Below, one piece after another: positions 1-8,427 of a DNA stretch of 64,000 nt. This DNA comes from Pelagibacterales bacterium SAG-MED47. Its GTDB lineage: Bacteria; Pseudomonadota; Alphaproteobacteria; Pelagibacterales; Pelagibacteraceae. The stretch covers positions 168,650-232,649 of the forward strand of contig JACWEO010000001.1 in NCBI GenBank assembly GCA_014653355.1, given 5' to 3'. Each line of letters starts with the position of its first letter. The first letter of the stretch is position 1. The position numbers were made by a program, and so were the translations under genes. The notes under the pieces were generated by a model. That model worked only from the letters and a program-made list of their open reading frames with translations. It was not told the origin of the DNA and searched no databases.

Positions 1-285
1 ACTGTCATTGCTGCCAAGGAAGAAAATGGCTGGCTATGGAAAGAAAATAATAAAAAAGTTTTTTTGAGGTTAGATGAAGGTGACGTGCCTAGAAAATACA
101 AAAAAAAATCTTATATCGGTTTACATGGTGTATGCTGCGCAACATATCCTGAATATTTGAGAAAAGGGTCTTTATTAGGAGAAAATGTTGGTCTATTTCC
201 TATAAAGAATAATTTAAGCTCACTAGAGATTAGAGATGTTAAAAGTCATAAAAAATTTTATCAATTTTTAAAAAAAAATAAATGA
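1..285 (+). CDS. C-terminus of a CMP-sugar synthetase-like cytidylyltransferase (partial)
   Basis: The open frame runs from base 1 without a stop, so the gene begins outside the window; a TTG at 64 is internal and not a credible start. The last ~94 residues resemble the C-terminal part of acylneuraminate/KDO cytidylyltransferases: a segment with Tyr and an L-R-K-G-S-L-L-G stretch, then N-N-L-S-S-L-E-I-R-D, which matches the family's S-x-(D/E)-I-D-x-x-x-D tail. Such enzymes activate a nonulosonate with CTP. The stop overlaps the start of a NeuD-type acetyltransferase (ATGA), which supports a sialic or nonulosonic acid role. The catalytic N-terminus is missing, so the substrate and even the exact subfamily are uncertain. 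Confidence 0.55.
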   Translation, partial: TVIAAKEENGWLWKENNKKVFLRLDEGDVPRKYKKKSYIGLHGVCCATYPEYLRKGSLLGENVGLFPIKNNLSSLEIRDVKSHKKFYQFLKKNK

Positions 286-902
286 AATTTAAAAAAAAAA
301 TTATTCTAATTGGAACCGAAGAGGATATGATTTTTGAATTGAAAAATGCAAATTATGATCTAGCAGGATATTTTGGAAATAAAAAAAAACACTCACTTAA
401 ATATTTAGGCAAAATCACTCAAATCTCAAATTATTTAAAAAAAAATTCTAAAGTAAAGATCTGTATAGCAATGGGACCATTAAATATTAGAAAAATACTT
501 CTTAAAAAGTATAAAAAAAATATATTAACCTATGTTTCAAAAAATTCCATTATTTCGAAATTGACCAAAGTAAGCACAGGCTCTTTTATACAAAATAGTT
601 GTTTTATAGGTAATAACAGCAAAATAGGTGAAGCTTGTAAAATAAATGTTGGGGCAAAAATACATCATAATTCTACAATTGGATCTTTTTCAGATATAGC
701 TCCAAACTCTACAATTCTCGGTAATGTTAAAATAGGTAATGAATGTTACATAGGAGCAGGAACAACTGTTAGAGAGAAAGTTAAAATCTCAAATAATATA
801 ATGACAGGTATAAATTCAGCTGTAGTCAAAAATTTGAATAAAAGTGGATTGTATATTGGTATACCTGCAAAAAAAATAAAAGATTCCTACGAAAGACCTT
901 AA
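282..902 (+). CDS. NeuD/PglD-type sugar O- or N-acetyltransferase
   Basis: The 206-aa protein has the two-part NeuD/PglD layout. An N-terminal Rossmann-like PglD domain (about 1-85, starting with a K-I-I-L-I-G strand) is followed by a left-handed beta-helix of hexapeptide repeats (about 90-200, units such as I-G-N-N-S-K and I-G-N-E-C-Y-I-G-A-G). Family members move acetyl from acetyl-CoA to an amino or hydroxyl group of a nucleotide sugar or nonulosonate. The start overlaps the stop of the cytidylyltransferase by 4 nt, implying translational coupling. The ending I-G-I-P-A-K-K-I-K is typical of the family. Acceptor sugar not determinable from sequence. Confidence 0.8.
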   Translation: MKFKKKIILIGTEEDMIFELKNANYDLAGYFGNKKKHSLKYLGKITQISNYLKKNSKVKICIAMGPLNIRKILLKKYKKNILTYVSKNSIISKLTKVSTGSFIQNSCFIGNNSKIGEACKINVGAKIHHNSTIGSFSDIAPNSTILGNVKIGNECYIGAGTTVREKVKISNNIMTGINSAVVKNLNKSGLYIGIPAKKIKDSYERP

Positions 903-916
903 ATTTTAAAAAATAA

Positions 917-2641
917 ATGAATAAAAAAGATATCATTGTATTATATGATAAAGATGATGTACTGGAGTTTAATTTATTAAATAAAGAATATAAAAAAGTT
1001 TTTTTATTTTCTCCCGGATTGGAAATTTTTTTAAAAGAAAAAAATGAAATAGATGTTTATAAACCTGATCCAAAATTAAATTATTCAACACAAAAAAAAA
1101 TAATTGAGGAGTCTAAAAAAATTTGTGAAGAATATAAAAAAAATTTCCATTATTTAGAAAAATTAGATAAGGGTATTGTAGAAAATATTCATAATATATT
1201 TTTTGCGACTACTTTTTCCTCTTTATATTTGATTGAAAATTTAAGAGATTATAAGAATTTAAGCTTATTATATAAAAAAGACTTTCATAATTTTGATAAT
1301 TTTGAAGATTTTATATCTATGTTTTTAGAAAAAATGTTCTTTAAAAATAATCAGGGTTTTTTTAAATATTTGCGTTCTACAAAACTCTCAAAAATAAAAA
1401 AATTTTTTATTAAAATAAATAATCAGATTTGTAGAATAGGAAAAAAACAAAACAACAAATTGATTAGTGGTTCACTCTTAAGCAAGAAAATTTTAGAAAA
1501 AAGCCAAAAAGAATTAACTATTTTTGAATTGAAACCTTATCATGATTTCAAAAAATATCATATTATTTTGAATTTGTTATCTTTGTTAAATGTAGTAAAA
1601 AAAAAAAAAATATTTTTTTTATTTCCAGTGCAGGATAGTCATTTCAGTAATAACAATATAAAAAAAGATTTGAATAAATTTTTTAACTCTTTAAAGGATA
1701 AAAATTTTGACTATTTTAAAAAAATTATTGTAAAACCAATTATAAAGTATTGTGAAAATCAAGAGACTTTTAAAAAAAGTGTTTCAAGTTTCGTTGATTT
1801 CTTAGACCCAAAATGTGTTTTCGTTGATCAATTGAGATTTGATGTATCTACACTTTTGGCCTCAATCTGTTCTAAAAGAAATAAAGATGTTATTCTTGTT
1901 CCTCATGGCTCAATATCAATTCCTAGTGATGAATTTTCAGAGTTTGTTCTACCAATAGTTGCAAGAGGATTAATTTATTCAAAAATAGCAAATTACTCAG
2001 TAGCGCAATCCAAAATATCATATGAGGCGATAAAATATTATGACAGTAAAATAAAGATTCTTAAATCAAATCCTATTTTATTTGGAAAAATAATTTTAAT
2101 AAAAAATTCACTTAAAAGAGGCAAATTTAGATTTCTTCACGCAAGTACTCCAAAAACATTATCTGCATGGCCATGGATTTATGAAAATTATAACGAATAT
2201 ATGGATAATATAATGCAATTAGTACAAAGCTTAAAATCCTTTAAAAATATTGAATTAGTCATAAGGTTTAGAGAAGGTCCCGAGTGTGATTTAAATACCT
2301 TTAAAAAGTTAATTAAATTTGAAAAAAATAAATTTGTAAAAATATCTGAAAATAAAGATTTCTTTGATGATATTAGTAACACTGATTGTTTAATAAGTTT
2401 TTCATCAACATCGATAGAGGAAGCTATTTTTCTAAACAAAAAAGTTTTAATTCATTCTAATAATAAAATTTATAAACATATTAATTATAAATTTGAGGAA
2501 AAAAGTGATATTATTTATTCAAATCAAAAAAATATCAATGAAAAACTTAAACTAATTATGAATGATGGTATTTCAAGAAATTATGATGTTCTATGGAACA
2601 ACACTTTTTCTAAAAAAGAAGATTTGCAGGAATTTATTTAG
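917..2641 (+). CDS. Uncharacterised surface-polysaccharide protein, GT-B-like C-terminus
   Basis: I do not recognise a named family for this 574-aa protein. It is soluble-looking and Lys/Asn-rich. The C-terminal third resembles GT-B or CDP-glycerol-transferase-type folds: H-A-S-T-P-K near 405-410, an R-F-R-E-G segment, then D-C-L-I-S-F-S-S-T-S-I-E-E-A, which looks like a nucleotide-binding Ser/Glu loop. A V-P-H-G-S motif near 330 is like the HG motif of capsule-export or glycerophosphotransferase enzymes. Its position between the NulO genes and a 2OG oxygenase suggests transfer of a sugar or polyol phosphate. It contains a run of 14 A at 1597-1610. Function is inference only. Confidence 0.5.
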   Translation: MNKKDIIVLYDKDDVLEFNLLNKEYKKVFLFSPGLEIFLKEKNEIDVYKPDPKLNYSTQKKIIEESKKICEEYKKNFHYLEKLDKGIVENIHNIFFATTFSSLYLIENLRDYKNLSLLYKKDFHNFDNFEDFISMFLEKMFFKNNQGFFKYLRSTKLSKIKKFFIKINNQICRIGKKQNNKLISGSLLSKKILEKSQKELTIFELKPYHDFKKYHIILNLLSLLNVVKKKKIFFLFPVQDSHFSNNNIKKDLNKFFNSLKDKNFDYFKKIIVKPIIKYCENQETFKKSVSSFVDFLDPKCVFVDQLRFDVSTLLASICSKRNKDVILVPHGSISIPSDEFSEFVLPIVARGLIYSKIANYSVAQSKISYEAIKYYDSKIKILKSNPILFGKIILIKNSLKRGKFRFLHASTPKTLSAWPWIYENYNEYMDNIMQLVQSLKSFKNIELVIRFREGPECDLNTFKKLIKFEKNKFVKISENKDFFDDISNTDCLISFSSTSIEEAIFLNKKVLIHSNNKIYKHINYKFEEKSDIIYSNQKNINEKLKLIMNDGISRNYDVLWNNTFSKKEDLQEFI

Positions 2642-2646
2642 AGTAA

Positions 2647-3273
2647 ATGAACTATAAAATTTTAGATAACTTTTTGGACCAAACTAGCTTTGATTATTTA
2701 TCTTCACTTAAATTGAAAAATGTCAGTCCTAATGAAGTTTTAAATCATCACAATAGAGTTTATAAAAATGGTGAAATTGAAAGCCATTGTATCAGTTCAG
2801 AAATTTTAAAAAACCTTCAAAATTCTTGTCATAAAATTGCAATAAATTTACTTAATGAGTTGGCTCCTCATAAAACAAGTTTATACGAATACACAGATTT
2901 TAATATAATTGAAACAGGTAAAGATTATACTTTTCCAATCCATAGAGATCATGTTAATAAATTATTAAGTGGTGTTATATATCTAAAACCTGAAAAAAAT
3001 ACTGGAACTATAATATACAAAAATAAAAAAGGGGATAATCCTTGTGAGATTCCGTGGAAAGAAAATAGGGCATTATTCTTTTCAAGAACAGAAAAAAATT
3101 CTTGGCACAATTATAAAGGAGATGGAAAAAATAATAGAATTGTACTTGTGTATAATTTAATGACAACTGACACCAAAGCAATTTGTAAATTAGAAAAAAT
3201 CAATTATAATTTTATAAAATTTAGAGAATTTATAAATCCATATTTTTATAGAATTTTTAAGAAAGTTTTATAA
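2647..3273 (+). CDS. 2-oxoglutarate/Fe(II)-dependent oxygenase family protein
   Basis: This 208-aa protein shows a full 2OG-Fe(II) facial triad in order: H99-R-D101, H154 in S-W-H-N-Y, and R164 ten residues later, the usual 2-oxoglutarate carboxylate anchor. The strand G-V-I-Y-L between them is also typical of prolyl-hydroxylase-like (2OG-FeII_Oxy_3) domains. It lies 5 nt after the preceding gene, so it is probably cotranscribed with the glycan genes. Known relatives in polysaccharide loci hydroxylate small molecules or sugars; the substrate here is unknown. No signal peptide or membrane segment is visible, so it is probably cytoplasmic. Confidence 0.75.
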   Translation: MNYKILDNFLDQTSFDYLSSLKLKNVSPNEVLNHHNRVYKNGEIESHCISSEILKNLQNSCHKIAINLLNELAPHKTSLYEYTDFNIIETGKDYTFPIHRDHVNKLLSGVIYLKPEKNTGTIIYKNKKGDNPCEIPWKENRALFFSRTEKNSWHNYKGDGKNNRIVLVYNLMTTDTKAICKLEKINYNFIKFREFINPYFYRIFKKVL

Positions 3274-3342
3274 TATGAATAAAAATATTTCTTTACTCTT
3301 AATAAACAAAGTTATAGCACATATGATCTAAGATTTTAATAT

Positions 3343-4350
3343 ATGGAAAAAAAAATAAATTTAAAAAGAATAGTTATGGAGGTTTTTGGGGGGTGTAATT
3401 ATACTTGCCAAATGTGTCCACAGACCAACCCTGGAAGAGGAAAAAGTTTTACCAGAAAAATGCCTTTAAAAGAATTCGAGAGAATTTTAGATGAAATAGT
3501 GCCTAAGCATGGAAAACCTCAAATTAATTTAGAGGGCAGTGGGGAACCTACTATGGCAAAAGATTTACCTGAATATATTAAAGCTGTAAAAAAAAGAAAT
3601 TTAAAATGTTTCATGTATTGTAATGGTGCTCGTTTAAATGGACAGTTTATGAAAGATGTTGTTGATGCAGGTATAGATTTTATCAGATTTAGTGTTATTG
3701 GCTATAACAGAGAATTATATAAAAAGTGGATGAATATAGATAATTTTGATTTGATATTAAAAAATTTAAGTGAACTTAAATCTTATGTTAAATCTTCAAA
3801 CGCTGATACAAAAGTTAGTACTTATCATCTAATCACAGACAACGACAATATAAATAAAGAAATAGAACTTTATAAAAACAATGTTATTAATGTTGTGAAT
3901 TCTATTGCTTACATATGGAAAATGCATAATTGGAGCGGCAATCACGACAATATTAACCCTAGAGAAAAAACAAAAAGAAGGACTTGTGGAAGACCATTTG
4001 CTCCAGAATTAACAGTTAGAGCTGGTGGTAAAACTGGCAGAACCGGGAGCGTTGTTCCTTGTTGTCAAACATTAGGACCACCAAATGAGGAAAAAAGTAT
4101 TTTAGGTCATTTAGATAAAAGCAGTTTTGAGGAAGTTTATTTTGGGAAAGAATATGAAGATTTAAGGAATGCTCATGAAAAAAAAGATTTTGATAGAATA
4201 GATTACTGTAAAAATTGTGATTTTTTATATGAGGATCCAGAAGCTATTGTATGGACTAACGACAAAGATCATCAATTATACAATATGTTAGGTACAGGAG
4301 AAGATTTTATTCTCACAGACTATAAAGATAGAAATAAACATCCTAAATAA
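3343..4350 (+). CDS. Radical SAM protein with SPASM-like C-terminal Cys cluster
   Basis: A 335-aa radical SAM enzyme. The [4Fe-4S]-SAM motif is C18-x3-C22-x2-C25, followed by an E-G-S-G-E-P-T segment (GGE-like SAM-binding motif). The C-terminal part has further cysteines: C-G-R-P-F, then V-P-C-C-Q-T, then Y-C-K-N-C-D-F, as in SPASM domains that hold auxiliary clusters. SPASM proteins in surface-sugar loci modify or dehydrate sugars, or act on peptides. Spacing to the 2OG oxygenase is 69 nt; the next gene starts 1 nt after the stop. Its reaction is unknown. Confidence 0.8.
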   Translation: MEKKINLKRIVMEVFGGCNYTCQMCPQTNPGRGKSFTRKMPLKEFERILDEIVPKHGKPQINLEGSGEPTMAKDLPEYIKAVKKRNLKCFMYCNGARLNGQFMKDVVDAGIDFIRFSVIGYNRELYKKWMNIDNFDLILKNLSELKSYVKSSNADTKVSTYHLITDNDNINKEIELYKNNVINVVNSIAYIWKMHNWSGNHDNINPREKTKRRTCGRPFAPELTVRAGGKTGRTGSVVPCCQTLGPPNEEKSILGHLDKSSFEEVYFGKEYEDLRNAHEKKDFDRIDYCKNCDFLYEDPEAIVWTNDKDHQLYNMLGTGEDFILTDYKDRNKHPK

Positions 4351-4351
4351 A

Positions 4352-5737
4352 TTGAAGATTAAAGAGATAAGAGAATTTTATAAAAAGACTAACAACTTTT
4401 TAAAACAAAACCAATCAAAAGAGCTGATTGGTGCTCCTTATTTAAACCCACAAATTCCTAGGTCTCTTTTAGTTGAGGATAATAAAATTAACTTAAACAT
4501 TTATAAAAGAATTTTTAATTTTATTTTTAAATTTTTTAGTCAAAGTAAAAACTATAATTCTTTTTTAGACAAAGATTATAAACATTTAATTTTATCACAT
4601 TTAGTCTCCTATAATTATTTGAATTATAGTAACGATTTTTATTTTGGTGATCTGGCTCAAAAATTAAATAACAATCAAGTGTTATTTGTTTTAATCGATC
4701 ATATAGGTTTCAAAAAAAAAAATATCAAAAGAAAAATTAATGGAAATTACATTATTCTTTCAAATAAATTGAATTTTTTTTCAGAAATTAAATTAATTTT
4801 AAAAACTTTTACAAAATTTTTTTATCACAGTTTTTTTATTCGAAATTTGGAATTATTTACTTTAACAAATGTTTTTAGATCTGTTGATAACCAAAGAATA
4901 TCGATTCAATTAAAAGAAATTTTGGAAAAACATAAATTCCAAAACCTTTTTTTTACCTATGAGGGGTATCCTTACGAAAAGCTAGTTTGTCATGAAGCAA
5001 ATAAAACTGATAAAAATTTAAGAAAAATAGGTTATCAATTTAGTGTTATAAGAAAATTTCAATATTCACTATTTTCATTTATAAATAGAAAATTTGATCC
5101 AGATGTAATTTTTACGATCGGTAAGTATAATGAAAAATTATTAAAATCAAAATTAAAGAAACGACTCGATGTTCATAATTTTGGACTATTAAAAAAAGAT
5201 AGAATTAATTCGTTACAGAAAAAGAAACTGAATTCGAAAAAAATCAAAGTTTTAGTTATGCCAGAAGGAATAATTAATGAGATCAAAATATTTTTGAATT
5301 TTTGTGTAAAAAACCAAAATAAAGAAATTGAATTTAATTTTAGATTACATCCTATTTATTTAAAGAATAAACTTATTTATAATAGGATTGATAATAGTTC
5401 ATCAAATATAAAAATTTCAAAAAATAAACTTGAGTACGATATTAAAAATAATGATTTTTTACTTTACAGAGGTACGGCCGGAGTATTAGATGCAGTAAAA
5501 TCAGGATTGATTCCAATTTATCTACATAAGAAAAATCAAATCAGTGTTGATCCCTTGTTTGACGTCAATAAAAAACATATCATTGAGGATAATCATAAAT
5601 TACTAGATTTCATCAAGACATCTTTTAATAAAAAAAAAGAATTACAAAAGGAATTACCTAAAATTAAAAAATTTTCTCAAATTTTTTATGATAAACCTAA
5701 GCACTTAAGAATATCAAAATTTTTGAAAAAAAAATAA
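4352..5737 (+). CDS. Uncharacterised surface-carbohydrate biosynthesis protein
   Basis: A 461-aa protein with a TTG start at 4352, chosen because it lies 1 nt after the upstream stop and gives a frame open to 5737. I do not recognise a named family. The C-terminal third (L-L-Y-R-G-T-A-G-V-L-D-A, then G-L-I-P-I-Y-L) resembles the donor-site loop of capsule (KpsC/S-like) or GT-B enzymes and parallels the S-S-T-S-I-E-E-A loop of the 574-aa protein at 917-2641. F-R-L-H-P precedes it, also seen in surface-carbohydrate biosynthesis proteins. Likely a glycosyltransferase in the same operon, but this is inference. Confidence 0.45.
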   Translation: MKIKEIREFYKKTNNFLKQNQSKELIGAPYLNPQIPRSLLVEDNKINLNIYKRIFNFIFKFFSQSKNYNSFLDKDYKHLILSHLVSYNYLNYSNDFYFGDLAQKLNNNQVLFVLIDHIGFKKKNIKRKINGNYIILSNKLNFFSEIKLILKTFTKFFYHSFFIRNLELFTLTNVFRSVDNQRISIQLKEILEKHKFQNLFFTYEGYPYEKLVCHEANKTDKNLRKIGYQFSVIRKFQYSLFSFINRKFDPDVIFTIGKYNEKLLKSKLKKRLDVHNFGLLKKDRINSLQKKKLNSKKIKVLVMPEGIINEIKIFLNFCVKNQNKEIEFNFRLHPIYLKNKLIYNRIDNSSSNIKISKNKLEYDIKNNDFLLYRGTAGVLDAVKSGLIPIYLHKKNQISVDPLFDVNKKHIIEDNHKLLDFIKTSFNKKKELQKELPKIKKFSQIFYDKPKHLRISKFLKKK

Positions 5738-5738
5738 A

Positions 5739-6827
5739 ATGGAAATAAAAAAGATAAATAGTTTTTATAAAAATAAAAAAGTTTTGGTAATTGGACATAC
5801 AGGTTTTAAAGGCTCGTGGTTATCAATTTCACTAAAAAAACTGGGCTCTAAAGTTTATGGGATTTCTCTAAATGTTCCAACCAAGTTATCACATTTTAAA
5901 ATGTTAAATTTCAAGAATTCCATAAAGGATTTTAGATTAGATATTAGGAATTATGATAGATTAAAAAGAAAAATATTATTTATTAAGCCAGATATTATTT
6001 TTCACTTAGCAGCACAATCCCTAGTAAAAAAATCTTACTCAAACCCCTATGAAACATGGACAACAAATTTGTTAGGAACACTAAATTTATTTGATATCTT
6101 AAAAAATTTGAAATTAAAAAAAAAGATGAGTGTAATTGTGATTACAAGTGACAAATGTTATAAAAATTTGAATCAAAAAAAAAAATATTTAGAAACAGAT
6201 TTGTTGGGAGATAGTGAGCCATATGGTGCATCTAAAGCAGCAGTAGAAGTTGCTTTTAGATCTTATTTTGACTCTTTTTTTTACAAAAAAAAGAAATTAA
6301 ATATTGCATCCGCAAGAGCTGGAAATGTGATTGGGGGAGGAGATTGGTCTGATGATAGAATTATTCCTGATTTAATTAAATCTATTAAAAATAAAAAAGT
6401 TTTAAAAATTAGATATCCTAATTCTACTAGACCATGGCAGCATGTATTAGAACCAATTTATGGATATTTATTTCTAGGATATAACCTGCATCTTAGAAAA
6501 TCTTCTGTGAACGGCGAATCATTTAATTTCGGACCTAACTTTACAAAAAATTATAGTGTTATTGAATTACTTAAAACGTTTAAAAATTACCTACCTTTAA
6601 TCAAATGGAAAATTGAAAAAAAAAAAATAAAAGTTAAAGAAGCAAATTTGTTAAATCTAAATTCCAATAAAGCTAAAAAGATTTTAAAATGGAAAAATAT
6701 ATTATCCTTTAAAGAAACAGTGAAAATGACTGCATCATGGTATCTCAAATATTTCAAAAAAAAAGATATGAACATTGTTACTAATAATCAAATTGAAGAT
6801 TATTTGATAAAATTAAAAAAAATTTGA
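5739..6827 (+). CDS. rfbG: CDP-glucose 4,6-dehydratase
   Basis: A 362-aa extended SDR. The N-terminal signature G19-H-T-G-F-K-G-S-W is a hallmark of CDP-glucose 4,6-dehydratases; the catalytic Tyr/Lys pair is Y161-G-A-S-K165, with a T-S-D-K-C-Y strand upstream. The enzyme makes CDP-4-keto-6-deoxy-D-glucose using bound NAD+. It lies directly upstream of its supplier, glucose-1-phosphate cytidylyltransferase, with a 4-nt gap, so the pair forms a standard CDP-deoxyhexose module. Length is normal for the family. Confidence 0.92.
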   Translation: MEIKKINSFYKNKKVLVIGHTGFKGSWLSISLKKLGSKVYGISLNVPTKLSHFKMLNFKNSIKDFRLDIRNYDRLKRKILFIKPDIIFHLAAQSLVKKSYSNPYETWTTNLLGTLNLFDILKNLKLKKKMSVIVITSDKCYKNLNQKKKYLETDLLGDSEPYGASKAAVEVAFRSYFDSFFYKKKKLNIASARAGNVIGGGDWSDDRIIPDLIKSIKNKKVLKIRYPNSTRPWQHVLEPIYGYLFLGYNLHLRKSSVNGESFNFGPNFTKNYSVIELLKTFKNYLPLIKWKIEKKKIKVKEANLLNLNSNKAKKILKWKNILSFKETVKMTASWYLKYFKKKDMNIVTNNQIEDYLIKLKKI

Positions 6828-6831
6828 TAAT

Positions 6832-7512
6832 ATGAAAGTTGTAATTTTAGCCGGAGGGTTCGGTACAAGATTATCGGAATATACAAAAACTATACCAAAA
6901 CCAATGGTTAAAGTTGCTGGACAGCCTTTAATACTTCATATTATGAATCATTATTATAAGTATGGTTTCAATGATTTTTATATTGCTGTTGGTTATAAAG
7001 GAGAAATAATTAAAGATTATTTTAAAAAGAACCAATCAAAATGGAATGTTAATTTTATTCAAACTGGTCTCAAAACAATGACTGGTGGAAGACTAAAAAG
7101 GTTAAAAAAATTTATTGGTAAAGAAACCTTTATGATGACTTATGGAGATGGGGTATCTAATGTTAATATAAAAAGTCTCTTACAATTTCATAAAAAAAAT
7201 AGCAAATCTGTCACACTTACAGCAGTAAGACCACCTGCGAGGTTTGGTGCGATAAAAATTAAAGGAAATAAGGTTTCATACTTTAAAGAAAAATCGAAAC
7301 TAGATGAGGGTTGGATCAATGGAGGTTTTTTTGTTATGGAGCCAAAATTTTTAGATTTAATCAAAGATGACAAAACTTTCTTAGAGAAAGAGCCTTTGGA
7401 AAAAGTTGCCAAAAAAGGTCAATTATGTGCATTTAAGCATACTGGATTTTGGCAATGCATGGATACTAAAAGGGATAAGGATAAACTTGAAGAAATCCTA
7501 AAAAAATTTTGA
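6832..7512 (+). CDS. rfbF: Glucose-1-phosphate cytidylyltransferase
   Basis: A 226-aa nucleotidyltransferase. The signature L-A-G-G-F-G-T-R-L, the K-P-M-V substrate loop and the T-M-T-G-G-R-L-K-R segment followed by Y-G-D-G-V identify the RfbF family, which joins CTP and glucose-1-phosphate to give CDP-glucose. It is about 30 residues shorter than the usual ~257: the loop between the D-Y-F helix and T-M-T-G-G is condensed. Core motifs are intact, so it is likely active. It follows rfbG and overlaps the next gene by 4 nt. Confidence 0.92.
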   Translation: MKVVILAGGFGTRLSEYTKTIPKPMVKVAGQPLILHIMNHYYKYGFNDFYIAVGYKGEIIKDYFKKNQSKWNVNFIQTGLKTMTGGRLKRLKKFIGKETFMMTYGDGVSNVNIKSLLQFHKKNSKSVTLTAVRPPARFGAIKIKGNKVSYFKEKSKLDEGWINGGFFVMEPKFLDLIKDDKTFLEKEPLEKVAKKGQLCAFKHTGFWQCMDTKRDKDKLEEILKKF

Positions 7513-8426
7513 AAAATAAAAAAAAGTTATTAGTAGTTGGTGGAACAGGATTTTTGGGGTTTCATTTAAGTAAAGAAGCTTTAAAAAAAGGATGGTCAGT
7601 AACAAGTTTATCATCAAATAAACCAAAAAAAATCAGATATTTAAAAAAGGTAAAATATTTAGTCTGTAATATAAGTAAAAAAAAAGAAATCGATAAAATT
7701 AAATTGAATTTTGACCATGTTGTAAACTTTGGGGGTTATGTAGATCATAAAGATAAAAGCAAAACTTACAAAAGTCATTTTGTAGGATGTAAAAATTTAG
7801 CAAATCATTTTTGCAAAAAAAAAATTTTTTCTTTTATCCAAATAGGAAGCTGTATTGAATATGGATTTACAAAGTCTCCACAAAATGAAAATTCATCTAC
7901 ATCTATTAATAAATTGAATTCAGTTTATGGTAAATCAAAATTAATGGCTTCAAATTACTTGATGAGTTTATATAAAAAAAAAAAATTTCCAGTTATAATT
8001 CTAAGGCCTTACCTTATTTATGGTCCATTTCAAGATATAAATAGATTTATACCAATTATAATTAATGGATGTTTAAAAGATCAAAGTTTTAAAACTTCTA
8101 ATGGAAAACAAAAAAGGGATTTTTTATATGTTACTGATTTTATTAATTTGATATTTAAAGTTTTAAAAAATCAAAATTTTATAGGTGAAATATTTAATGT
8201 TGGTTCAGGGAAACCACAAGTTTTAAAAAAAATTATCAGTTTGATTAAAAAAAATATTAAAAAAGGGAACCCGAAATTTGGTAAAATTAAATTGAGAAAA
8301 GATGAAATTTTAAATTTATATCCAAATATTTCTAAGGTAAAAAAGAAATTTAATTGGAGCCCAAAAATAAATTTTAATACTGGATTGAAGAAAACAATTA
8401 AATTTTACAAAACAAAAAGGATTTAA
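7509..8426 (+). CDS. NAD(P)-dependent 4-ketosugar reductase/epimerase (SDR), CDP-abequose-synthase-like
   Basis: A 305-aa SDR starting with TTG, overlapping the rfbF stop by 4 nt. It has the Rossmann motif G-G-T-G-F-L-G, a Y-G-K-S-K catalytic Tyr/Lys pair, a L-R-P-Y-L-I-Y-G-P segment and K-R-D-F-L-Y-V-T-D. By position after rfbG and rfbF, the likely substrate is the CDP-4-keto-6-deoxyhexose, reduced as in CDP-abequose or paratose synthases. Sequence alone cannot separate a reductase from an epimerase. No RfbH-type 3-dehydratase is visible nearby, so the product may not be a 3,6-dideoxy sugar. Confidence 0.75.
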   Translation: MKNKKKLLVVGGTGFLGFHLSKEALKKGWSVTSLSSNKPKKIRYLKKVKYLVCNISKKKEIDKIKLNFDHVVNFGGYVDHKDKSKTYKSHFVGCKNLANHFCKKKIFSFIQIGSCIEYGFTKSPQNENSSTSINKLNSVYGKSKLMASNYLMSLYKKKKFPVIILRPYLIYGPFQDINRFIPIIINGCLKDQSFKTSNGKQKRDFLYVTDFINLIFKVLKNQNFIGEIFNVGSGKPQVLKKIISLIKKNIKKGNPKFGKIKLRKDEILNLYPNISKVKKKFNWSPKINFNTGLKKTIKFYKTKRI

Positions 8427-8427
8427 C

